64,000 bases of DNA from Chlamydomonas sphaeroides. Lineage: Eukaryota; Chlorophyta; Chlorophyceae; Chlamydomonadales; Chlamydomonadaceae. Shown in pieces: positions 35,075 through 46,200 of this stretch. The stretch covers positions 1 through 64,000 of the forward strand of contig BDDC01000184.1 of NCBI GenBank assembly GCA_001662425.1, written 5' to 3'. The notes beneath the pieces were generated by a model. That model was not told the origin of the DNA and made no database searches. It saw only the letters and a program-made list of their open reading frames with translations. Position 1 is the stretch's first letter. Each line of letters opens with the position of its first letter. A program made the position numbers and the translations under genes.

Positions 35075-37893
35075 ATGTCGCTCTCCACTCGTTCGACCGC
35101 CTCGGCTTGCAGCCTGCGCGCTGCGCCCGTGCCCAAGTCGCTCGTCTTCCGGCCATGCTCGCTGCGTAGCGCTGGCGCTGTGCTCGCTCCCGCGACACCC
35201 AGGTACGCGGCGCGGCGGTTTGGTAAGCCACCGAGTCCCCATCCCTGTCGCTCGCGCTCGTTGCACGGCGCACGGCAGCCACAAGCTCGCTTCGTGCGCG
35301 GCCCTGACGCAGGGATGCCGCCAGCCGTACGGCTGTGGTGCTGTTCGCCAAGGGCGGCAAGGGTGGCAAGGGTGGCGGCAAGGCCGATGCCCCGGTGGAG
35401 GACAAGAAGGGAGGCAAGGCCGCCCCGGGCGGTGGTGCCGACGTGCAGAAGATCTCTGCCGAGGCCAAGAAGGACGCGGTAGGTGTCCGAGGCAATCAAT
35501 GCCAGCTTGACCGCGGCGTAGGAATGTTGTGTGGCCCTGCCGGGCGTGCGCCGTCGGGGTCGGGCTGCCTCCGCTGTCGTCCGTCGGTCACTAACCCGCA
35601 CGCTGGCACGGGCGCCACGGCACGCGGTGCCTGTCGTTGGCGTACGGCAACTCCCTGACATGCCGTACATGTGGGCACCTGCTGTACCGCGGCTCACAGG
35701 ACGAGCGCATGAAGAAGGCCATCAACGTTGTGGCGGACGGCTTCAACACCATTCGCACCGGCCGCGCCAACCCGGCCATCCTCGACAAGATCACGGTGCG
35801 GCACGAACCCTGGCTCCCCGCTGCACTATGTTCCCCCGCCAGGGACCTCGTGGCTGCCAGCCGTACGGCTGCGGGATAGCTATGCCACACGCACAATGCG
35901 GTCGCGAGGCCGCGGTGGACCATAGGAGCCGCTGGACGCCATGGCCAGGGCGTCTGCTGTCGTGGCCTGGCAGTGGAGCACTTGCCAGCCACGGATTGTG
36001 GTGCCCATGCGCGGTCCCTTGGCATGGGCGGCCGGGACGCGCGGCGCGCCTGCGCCGAACGCAGCACGCCGGCCCCGCCCTCGATGCGCTGGGTCGTGCC
36101 GGGGCCCGGCGTGGCAGCACCGCCCGCAACGTCCGACCCACAGGCAGGAGCGGGGCCCCAACGGTGGCCGCCGGCTCCTTGCATGCGCGCCTCGGAACCC
36201 CTGGCAGCAAGACCCAGCGCAGCGGGCAGCGGCGCCCTGGCGAGCCCCAACACGCACGTTGAAGGCCCCGCCACGCACCTGCCTGCCTGCCGGCGGCGCC
36301 AGCAGCCACCGCAGCACCCGGCGGCCGTGGCGCTGGCCGCTGGGGTGTTGGTTCATGGCTTGTGGCTCGGGCCTCGCTGCGGCCGAGGCTGCAGCTAGCG
36401 GGGGCCGTGCCGCCTCGCTGGTTGGGCAGCTGGCGCGCCAGCGGCAGCGGCAGGCAGCACGACGGTGCCGGCGACAGCCACAGCCCCGGTTGGCCGTGGC
36501 GCCCCGGCGCCCGCCCGCCCTCACAACCACCCGCACATCCACACCCACATCCCTTGACGTGCTGAAGTGCTGAAACGCAGTGTGCGCTCCTGCGCCGCCC
36601 CGGCCCACCAGGTGGACTCCTACGGCGCGCCCACGCCGCTCAAGTCCCTGGCCACGGTGACGGTGCCGGATGCGTCCACGCTCATGATCACGCCCTTTGA
36701 CAAGAGCGGCATCAAGGACATTGAGCGCGCGATCCTGGTACGCTGTGCCGGGGGGGGGCGGGCAGGGGGAGCGAGAGCGGCCTGCCGGTGTGGCCGCAGT
36801 TTAGACTGGCTCGCGTTGAACTCTGCGGCGTGCATAGCCGTGTGGCTGCGCATGCACGGGCTACATCGGTCCCGAGGGCGCCAGCGGAAGGCGGCCCGGC
36901 CCCGGGTCTGGTGTGCAGTGGCTGCAGGGGCGCAGCCTGGCGCGCTGCGCTACGTACAGCATGGCCTGTGCCTGCCTGGTAGGTCTTGTTCTGCTGCGCC
37001 CCCCTGAGCAACTCTGCGCTTGCCTTGCTGGCCCGCAGGAGTCGGACCTGGGCATCAACCCCAACAACGACGGCGAGCGCATCCGACTCATGATCCCCCC
37101 GATGACCCAGGTGCGTCACTCCCGGGGGTCCAGGGTTCGTGCCGTCTTGCCGCCGCGGGATTCCAGGGTTCATGCCGTGATGATGTTGCCGCGGCATCGC
37201 CTCGCCGCGTCACCTGCGCTAACCTGCGGTCTGGCACGACCCCACGCGCGGCCCCAGCCCCGGCCCCGGCCCCCAGCTTGCACGCACTGGACAGGAGGTG
37301 GCCCACACGAACCCGCGCACACGCGCACCCACACCCGACCCTTTCGCGCCAGCGCCGCACCCGCGCCAGCCCCCTCTCATCCCACGTCTCGCCGCCCGTC
37401 CCGTTCGCCCTTCCGCGCCTCCAGGAGCGCCGCAAGGACCTGGCCAAGCAGCTGGGCAAGATGGTGGAGGACGGCAAGGTGGCGGTGCGCAATGTGCGCA
37501 AGGACGCCATGAAGAAGGTCGACAAGGTGGGGCGCGGCGCGGCGTGGTGCTGCCCGACGGGGCACGCCGCGACCCCTAGCCCGGCGCACGCCCTGCTGCT
37601 CGTCCCCGCCACCGACCGAGGCTTGCTTTCTTGGGCAGCCCTCAGAAGCTCGCCGGCTAGTAGATCCATGCGCTGCGCATCGCGTGTAGCCGTACCCTCT
37701 GCTCATCGCGTGTAGCCATGCGCTGCTCAGCTTGTCTGGTGCGTCCTCGCATTCTGCCGTACCCCGCCAGGTGGAGCTGCCCAAGGACGACAAGAAGGCG
37801 CTCGAGGACGACATCCAGAAGCTGACCGACGGCTACGTCAAGAAGCTGGACGAGATGGCCAAGACCAAGGAGGCCGAGATCATGAAGGTGTAA
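35075..37893 (+). CDS. RRF: Ribosome recycling factor, chloroplast type
   Basis: Seven exons: 35075-35202, 35325-35478, 35700-35795, 36612-36737, 37039-37110, 37425-37526 and 37771-37893; phases close to 266 residues. Residues 1-~80 are a transit peptide (MSLSTRSTASACSLRAAPVP.. then a Lys/Gly-rich linker, KGGKGGKGGGK). The remaining ~185 residues are a full RRF: FNTIRTGRANPAILDKI, VDSYGAPTPLKSLA, DIERAILESDLGINP, RIRLMIPPMTQERRK and the conserved RNVRKDAMKKV, which contains the functionally important Arg. RRF, with EF-G, splits post-termination ribosomes; the leader and the bacterial-type sequence point to the plastid. A mitochondrial destination is less likely but not excluded. The gene shares a 238-bp divergent promoter region with U2SURP, and its final codons are tandemly repeated past the stop. 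Confidence 0.93.
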
Positions 37894-37954
37894 GGCCGAG
37901 ACTATCAAAGCGTAAGGCCAGGCCGTCAAAGTTTAAGGCCACATCGTGAAGGCG
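37872..37954 (+). repeat. 22-bp tandem repeat covering the RRF stop codon
   Basis: GGCCGAGATCATGAAGGTGTAA (37872-37893) holds the last codons and stop of RRF. It is followed by GGCCGAGACTATCAAAGCGTAA (37894-37915), a 21-bp copy ending TTTAA (to 37936) and a partial fourth. Each of the first three ends in TAA. Confidence 0.8.
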
Positions 37955-40235
37955 CCGCATGTGCCATGTTGTTGTGAGCAGGCAGCACGTGGCAGGAGTT
38001 TTGGGAGGTGCGCATGGCCCGGCTGAGCCAAAGTGGTCAGGCCCAGGGCGGGTGGGAGTTTTGGGTGTTGGACGGAGTACGAGGTGAGGCTGGTCGGGAC
38101 AGGGCGCCCCATGCCCGCGCGGTCGTGAGCGGATGGCAGCTGCCACGCGTGGGTGTAGGAGGCCTGGCAAGGAGGCTGGTGGCGTGCGGCGTGTGGCGGT
38201 GGGTGTTGTCTGCGGATGCGTGGCCCCTTATGCAGGAGCGGGCTGGTGGGTTGGCGTGGCCCGGGTTTCTGAGTCGGGCCGGCTGCGGGAGCGTGGGGCC
38301 CGCACGACGCGTGGGCGCCGGTCGGAGGTCGATTGCCAGGCCGTGGTTGCCGGCTTGTGCCGGCTCGATGCACTGGCAGCGCCTAGCGGCGCTCGCACCT
38401 GTGAAATCCCCAGTGTGGCAGCCCCCGCTCCTTGGATTGGGATGGTTGAGACTGCTGGGCTCACCCCAGCGCCGGAACCGCCAGTGCTTTCTTGTGGGCA
38501 ATCACGCAGTGGGCGACGCACGCAGTGAATGCACACTACAGCGGCAGGGCACGGCCGCAGGGCGGATGCTCCTCGCCTGCACCAGGCTGTCCACGTGCCA
38601 AGTGCCCCATGCAAAAGACACAAGACGGCAGGACAACATGGCAAGCCAACGGAGTTACATTCGCATGGGGCTTGCAAGGGCCAGCGCAGTGCACCGCGCC
38701 AAGGCGGTCCGGCTGCGGCACAGCCCACCCGACGCACGCAAGATGCTGCCAGCCGCAGCCCACAGCCCAGTGACTGCAGACATCGCACGCGTTATGTCAC
38801 CGCACAGCAGCGCCAGCGCCAGCGCGCCGTCAGCCGGGTGCCATGCGTAGGCACATGCCGCAATGTGTGCGCATTCGCACGTGCTCTGACTTAAGGTTTG
38901 CACACAGTGATACACTGCGGCGGCTCAGGTAGGTCCGTATGCGGTACGGCGACAGCGTTGCGCCGGCAGCATGCGGAGGGGGACACGCCAGGCACGGGCC
39001 CCAGTGCCGCAGCGCCCGGGACCACTCCGCATCCACAACACGCTGCCTGCCGGGAGCCGGGGTTACGACATCCACGTGCAGCAGCGGTGCTTGGTGGCCA
39101 AGCTGCCCAAGCTGACCACAGTACAATCCAGCTGCAAATAACATGTGGCATGATGCAGCTCGCGACCAGGGAGTGCACGTATGCCTGCTGCACCACCCAC
39201 TACAGCACCGCAGCAAGATCCGCCGAGCGCAGATGCGCGTTGGCAGTCGCTGGAGCCGCCGAGTTACGCTATGTCAGTTGCTCGCGGGGAAGGATGGAAA
39301 CGGCCAGTGACGGATCACAGCGATCAACCTATGGCAGTCCTGGCCGGCCAACCGCATGACACGGAACAACACAGACGACCGGACCAGCCACGCCACAACG
39401 GAAAGATGCGATGTGTCGTATTGCGCTTGCTATGGTATCACGTGTTGAACATGATGCCTAGACCGGGCATTGCCTCCGCCCCAGGGAGCCACCGGGCCGG
39501 CCCATACCGGTAAGTAGCACCGCGGCACCAATACACGGCATCACCACACGACAACAACACGGCATTGTGCCTCCTAAATGGCCCACCGTACTGCCAGTGA
39601 ACAGCGGCTGTCCTAGGCCATCCCATGAAGCCAGCCCTGCCACAAACCAGGCACTGGGCCTGAGGGCGACCGACCTCGTGCAGGCCGGCCCCCCGGTCCG
39701 CTTATAGCATCCCGACAGACATGAGATGCAATGCACGCATAATGTTGCCTTTGGCTCCTGCAAAGCCCGTCGGCAAGGCAAGGCGCATCGTGATATGCAG
39801 CCATCCGGCCCCAAAGGTCCAATGGTCCAGTCCCCCGTAGCTTCATCACGGGTGGAGCTCATGCTCCTTACCATAGGTCAATACAGTCAACGCGGCTTCG
39901 TGCCCGGCATCGCGCGGCAAGTCTGCCACACCCCTTAGTTGCCGAGGCGGCGCAGCTTCCCGGCCTCACATACAAACCGGCGCGGGGCGTGTTACTTATC
40001 CTATATGCGAACACACACAGGGCGTGCAGCGCGGGGCGTGTCACTTGGCTTCTATAGAAACACTCGTCGCACAGTGTGAGCGACACCGGCGGCAGTCAGG
40101 CGCTGCCCGCCCGCCCGGCACCGCCAGCCGCGCCGCCGGCCTTGGCCTTGGCGTAGGCGGCTGCCGCGGCCCCACATCGACCTCGCTCCGCACGGGCGGC
40201 GGCAGCGCGGCCGACGGGCGCCAGCTGCTGCTCCG
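37894..40235. other. Convergent intergenic region between RRF and the FUSC gene
   Basis: Two 3' UTRs meet here. Apart from the 22-bp repeat at the left end and a ~50-bp imperfect duplication at 39981/40030 (CGCGGGGCGTGT.ACTT..), nothing is recognised. The many overlapping open frames show no domain. Confidence 0.5.
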
Positions 40236-43200
40236 TCAGTTGCCAATGGGGTAGGGCAGCTGCCTGAGCACGGCGCTGCATGCCAGGAAGGCCTCCTCCA
40301 GCTCGTTAACCAGCTCGTCAATGACGAACTGGAAGCTGAACCACCGCACCTGCGGCCGCACCGCACCGCATCCAACCGCAACGGACACGGCAAACCAGAC
40401 GTCAGCGTGCGAGCGGCTTGCAGGGGCTCGAGCGGGCGCTAGGCGCAAGTTCGCAGCGCTGCGTGTCGTAGGATGAAGAAATAGGATTAAGTACCCTGGG
40501 GCGGAGCCGCCTAGGGCGGATTAAGGGGGCGGGGCGTCCAGGGTCCAGGACCCTCTGCCTCCGCCACCATTGTCATAGGATGAAAGCTGCACGTGCAGTA
40601 CGTGGAGCGAGCGGTTGGTGGCCGCACCTGCGATAGGTAGCCCTCCTCGGTGGGCGGGAAGGCGATGCCGCCCATCTCCGGCAGCGCCGCCGACGGCGCG
40701 CTCTTGAGGTCCGACAGCCGCCGGAACAGCGCCGCCGCGTCCGACGGCGCGCCACCCATGCTCAACATGGCCGGCACCTCCGGCCCCGCCCCGACGCCGC
40801 TTGCCGCCGCTGGGAAGGCGCCGTGACCGGGCGCGAGCGTGGGCAGCGGCGGCAGCGGCGGCGGGCCGTCGTCGGCCGTGGCGGCGAAGTCAAAGGACGG
40901 CCTGCCGGAGGTGCTCTGGCTGGCGGCTGCGCGGCGGAGCGCCATCCCATGGAAGGGCGACGTGAGGGAGCCCTTGGCTGGGAGTAGACCAGGCCCCTGC
41001 TCCAAGGGTGCCAGGCCGGAGCCAAGGCCCGGGTGCGATAACGAGCTGGCAACGCCCGGCTCCGGCGCCTCAGCCGCCTGCGAGGCTAGGTCGGAGGCGG
41101 ATGCGATGCTGGGCATGGACGGCGGCGTGGCGACGCGATGCGGCAGCGGCGGTCGCGGCGGCGGCGCCGCCGCCGCGGAGAGGTCGCCGGAGGGCTGCGC
41201 CGCGGCCCTGGGCGTCGAGGCGCAGGCCTCCTCGTCGTCGGCGGCCGCGACGGCGGTCGTCATCGCCGCAAAGTCGAAGGTGAAGCTCATTCCGCTCAGG
41301 ATGTCGACGGAGTCACTTCGGCCCGACTCAAGGATCGCCGCTGACGCCGCGGCTGGTGCAGGCTGCCGCTCCTGGCCGGCTGCCGCCGGCCGGGCGGTGC
41401 CAACCCCATCCGCCTGCTGCAGTCCTGGAGGCTGTTGCTGCTCCTGTTCCTGCTGCTGCTGTTGCTGCTCCTGCTGCTGCTGCTGTTGCTGCGCTTGTTG
41501 CAGCAGGCGCCGCGGCGGCAGGTGCAGGGTCACGTGGGAGTCGGGAGCGCCCGACAGCAGGCGAGAAACAAAGGCGCCGCTGGCGGCGCGCGCGGGCGCG
41601 GAGGGCGCCTCGCTGCCGCCAACGGCCGCTGCGGCGCCCGAGGGTGCCGTGGCCATCATGCCAGAACCGGTGCCGCGCGGCGATGCGCCGGCGTTCATCG
41701 TTGTCGAGGCGGGGCCGGAGCTGGGGAAAGAAGACAGCAGCGGGGACTTCTCGTGCGCCGCTGCCGCGGCGTCGGGCGGCGCCAGGGCCGTGCCCCCCAC
41801 GGCCCCCAACCTGAACAGGAGGATACGGGCACAGGGTGCCACCGGTTCACGGGCCACTTGAGCCGCAGCGTGGGCTGCAGAGCTGGGCAGCCCACCAGCG
41901 CAAGTGGTCGCAGCCGGGGCTGTGCAGCTGGGCTGTTGGCGCCAGTGCCGAGCAGCCGGCGCATCGCGGAGGTCGCGCTGTGCGGCGCACATCCGACGCG
42001 CGTGCGACGGCGGCAGCCAGCGCCCAGCGCCGCAGCGGGGCTGCTACGAGCAGCCGGGTGCGAGCTGCGGCGCTGCCATCGCGGCCGAAGGAGGCGGGGA
42101 GGAGGCAGGCTGCAGGCGAGTCCAGGACGCCTGGAGAGCAGTCGTGCAGGCTCCCTGGCGCCTGCTCACAGCCCGGCAGCTGCTGTGGGCAAGGGCCGCC
42201 CGCAGCCCCTGAGCTCCGTGCCCTCGCCCAAGCAGAGGGCCGACTCACCCGCTGACCCGCCGCAGCTCCACCGCCGTGTCCTGCCCCGACGTCGTCGTGC
42301 GGCGGCGGGGCCGCACCGAGCCGCCGCCGGCCGCCGCGGCGCTGGCTGCGGCGGCGGTCGCGCGGCGGTGCTTGGCCGCAAAGAAAGACTCACGGGCGCG
42401 GGCGTCGCTGATCTGTCGGGGTGGCAGGGTGGCGGGTGCTGGTGGTGTCTACGGTATTGCCAGCCGTGGCCGAGCTCACGCAGTTTGTCGGGGCACTGCC
42501 ATGGCCAGCAGCAAGCCACCGGCGGCCACTGCTGGGCAGTCGTGCTTCCTCGGCACACCACGCCGCAGGTGCAAAAGCCGGGTGCGAGGCATGAACGAGT
42601 GTCACACAAAGGGGTGTGTGTTCCAGTGTTAGGTAGAATAGAACCCCACACGCGGCACAGCACGCCCCGTGTGTGTGTTACTCTCTGCTACCCTGAAAAA
42701 ACGCACGGGTGGTAGTGGTGATGGTGGCGGTGGGGTGGTGGTGTCAGCGTGTGTCGGCCCGCAGGCCGTGCCCCACCTGCAGTAGGCAGTCCGTGACCTG
42801 GCCCAGGGTGAGCAGGTTGTCGATGTCGATGGTGGTGCGGCCGGGGAAGGCCTGCAGCAGGTCCTGCGGGGAGAGGAGGGGTACGAGGGGTGCGAGTGTG
42901 AGCAGGGGCAGGGCGCGGCGTTCACAGCGGGGCGGAGCTCCACGGACCGGAGCCGCGAGAGCGAGCCCGATGCAAACGGACACGCCGCGGGCATGGCCGC
43001 CGTCGGTGCGCCGTCGCAGTGTGCGCGACTGGCGGCTAGCGGCGACGAGCAACGGTGGCGGCTCACTTGTCGTGGCGAGCCCACACGGGCCCTGCTTGCA
43101 GGGCTGCGCTGCGCCCGCTGCACGCCGTGTGCCTCACCAGGATGGCTCGGCTCTGGTAGTTAGCGAGCTCGCTGAGCAGCTGCTTGGGGTAGTAGAGCGA

Positions 43201-46200
43201 CAGCACGGTCTCCATCTCGTGACCGAAGCCCTCCTCGAAGTCCAGCAGCAGCGTCTAGCGGCCGGGGAGGGCAGGGGCAGGAGGGAGGGAGCGCGGATTC
43301 GAGGCAGGGGCCAGAGGGCAGGCAGGGGCAAGACGGCGGACGGGTGGCAGGCGGCAGGCGGCGGGCAGGGCGGGGCAGCACCGAGCGGCAGCAGCAGCAG
43401 CAGCAGCAGGGAGCGCCCGCCGCTGCCCGGTTCGGCGCGCGTAGGCCGGCCCAGCGCGGCCGCTTGCGTCTGCAGCACAGCACAGCACAGCACAGCACAG
43501 CACAGCACAGCACAGCACAGCACAGCACAGCACAGCACACCACGCTGCATGAGCACCAGCGCCCCGCTCACCCACAGCATCCGGGCCAGGCGCCGCACGC
43601 AGGTGGCCAGCTCCTCCATGTCCTTCTTGGGCACGCGCCAGCGGCTGGTCACGGGGAACCAGTGCACGCCTGCGGCCGGCAGATGCGTGGGCGGACGGCG
43701 CGTCGGACTTGGCCGTGGCGTCATCGGCGGCGCTAGCACATAGCTACGATGCCGCTAGCGATGCCGCCGCCATGAGGCCAGACACGACCTCATGGGGGCC
43801 TTCCATACACGACCTCATGGGGGCCTTCCATACACGACCTCATGGGGGCCTTCCATATACGACCCCATGGGGGCCTCCCCGCCACGCCCCAAGCCTCAGC
43901 TGCTGCGGTTCGCACCCGGCAGGAAGAAGTAGCTGCCCCGAAAGTGCCAAATGTAGATCTCGCCCTTGGTCTGCGCCAGGTTCTCGTCCACCTTGCCCAG
44001 CGTGGCGTACAGGCTGGGCAGCGGCAAGGGGCAAGGCACGAGTGGGCGAGCGCCCGTCAGAGGGCGGCGGCGTGCAGAGCAGCGCGCGAGCATCACACGT
44101 ACGGTACTTGGGGCACACCGGTACGCGTATTGCGTCTAAATGGCGAGCATGTGGGGACGGGTCCGTCGCGTGGCGGCGACCCATGGGCCCACGGAAGCGC
44201 TGGCGCACGTGGCGACGTGCCGCTGCGGCGCCTGCCTGCCCGGCGCTATCCCCACCTGGTGAACAGCTTCTCGATGGTCGCCTCGCGGTTCTCCTGCACC
44301 GTCAGCAGGCAGCGAGGGCCAGGCGACAGGGGTTGGACTCTTGGACAACACGGCGGCAGCCGGGGCGCTGATGTGGGACCCGGGCGCGGGGGCTGGCGGG
44401 CACACGGCCCCCCAACAGGCAATCCCTAATCCGCCGTGTGCAAGTCCGAGAGAACAAGGCAACGCCGTGCGCCTCCCTTCCTGCCTCCCCCGCACCAGCT
44501 CCTTGTCTCGCCGGACCAGCATGTCGAGCCGATCGGCGCTGCTGTTGTTGCGGCTGCGCCGCAACCCGGCGCCGCCGCTGCCGCCGCTGGCCTCCGGCGG
44601 CGGATCAGGGTCGTCCGTCCAGAACGCAAGGTTGCCGTGGCGGTGGTGCTTGCGGAACGAGTTGCGCCGCCTGCGCGGGCAGCGCAGGAGGCAGGAGCAG
44701 CGGCGACAGCAAGGCGCAGGGTTGGCCGGTTGCTGGCGGCGGCGCCTGGCGGTCAAAGCCGGGCGGCGGCGGCAAGACGGGGGTCGGCGTGGTGGGGCCG
44801 CCAGCTGCAGCGCGGTCGCCGCCATGCGGCCAGCCGTCGACGGCAACGGACGCTGGCTTCGTCACTCCACCGGCGTCGGGGCCGGCCGCTAGAGCCTTTG
44901 CCCAACCCCAGGTGGCCGCTCCTCGCAACCCAGCCTGCCTGTGTGGACGCCACATGGCCCTCTAAGATGCTCCCAGCGGGCAGCGCCACGCGCAGCGCCG
45001 CCTGCCTAGCCGGCCCCATGCCCGGCCTCCGGCCCCTGGCCTCACCTGCTGCCCGGTCCGTCCTGCTGCTCCAGCACTCCGCTCATGGCCCACACCTGAG
45101 GAGGGGTGGCGGCGGGGCACGGTGTGTGGGGACGTGGCAGCGGACGCGGGGGCATGTCGAGCGCCAACGTTTGGGTAGTTGGCTACCCTGCCAGGGCTGC
45201 CACCCCAACCCCTGCCCACGCCGCCCCGCCTGCATGTCGAGGCCGTGAAGCCCAACTTGAAGGCTCTAAACAGATACACATGCACGACTGTTTCAGTAGC
45301 ATGCACAGCTATGATAACGGTACTACGCCAGCTTGAAAGCTCTAAACAGATACATATGCACAACTGTTTCAGTAGCGCGCGTAAAGCTATGAGAACGGTG
45401 CTACGCCAACTCGTGCCTGCATGTTGAGGTCGTGCAGCTCTTTGAGCGCCTTCTTCATCTCGCGCAGGCTCTCCACGGTGGCCGAGCGCGGCAGCACCAG
45501 CACCGCCATGATCACGCTGAACAGCCCGCCTGCGAAGATGCCTGCGCGCGTGTGATCAGAGATAGGAACATGTAGTAACACACATGTGTGTGTGGGAGGA
45601 GGGCGGCAAGACAGGGGACCGCAGCGCAGCTCAGCCGTGGCTGCGGGCCCGCATGTCAAGATGGATGACGGAACGGGCTCGGGCAGCAGGGCCCAGCGCT
45701 GGGGTCGGGCAGCCGGCAGGAAGGTGCGGTTGCAGGTGGGGTTGGGGTGCAGGTGCGGGTGCAGGTGCGGGTGCAGGTGCGCGGGTGGGGGTGCGGGTGC
45801 AGGTGCAGCGGGCTCTGCAAGGCGCAGGCCAGCCCACGCGGTTGGGCATCATACGGAGCAACGCGGTGTGGCCGGCACCGCACCGCAAGCGGCTGCGGCC
45901 GGCGGCGGAGGGGCGCACGGCGGCTTGTGCGGTACCCACCCCCGACGCGCAGCATGGCCAGCGGCAACGCCCCCTTGTCGGGCTTGGCGCCGAACGCCAC
46001 GATGACTGCAGTTGGTGGCGGTGGTGGTGGGGCGAGGCACAGGGCGGGAGGGCGTCAAGGTAACGGGCGTGCACAACTCAGAGAGGGCGCAGGAGCAGTC
46101 AAGAGAAATGTCAGCACCGGCGGGCAGCACCTGGCACAGCGCCGGCGCGTCTGCAGACCTATGAATACCTGCATCACCCGTGCACTGGCTGCCCGTGCCG

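Noticed and set aside
37889..37893. TGTAA as the RRF polyadenylation signal
   Set aside because: It overlaps the stop codon itself (GTG TAA), which would leave almost no 3' UTR; it is a coincidence of codons.
40839..41861. Plus-strand Ala/Cys-rich open frame
   Set aside because: Antisense of the FUSC-gene low-complexity exon, including its poly-Gln tract read as poly-Cys/Leu.
43472..43538. CRISPR-like regular repeat
   Set aside because: A simple 5-bp microsatellite without spacers; the 25-bp units at 43783 and 23-bp units at 31361 are also spacer-free minisatellites.
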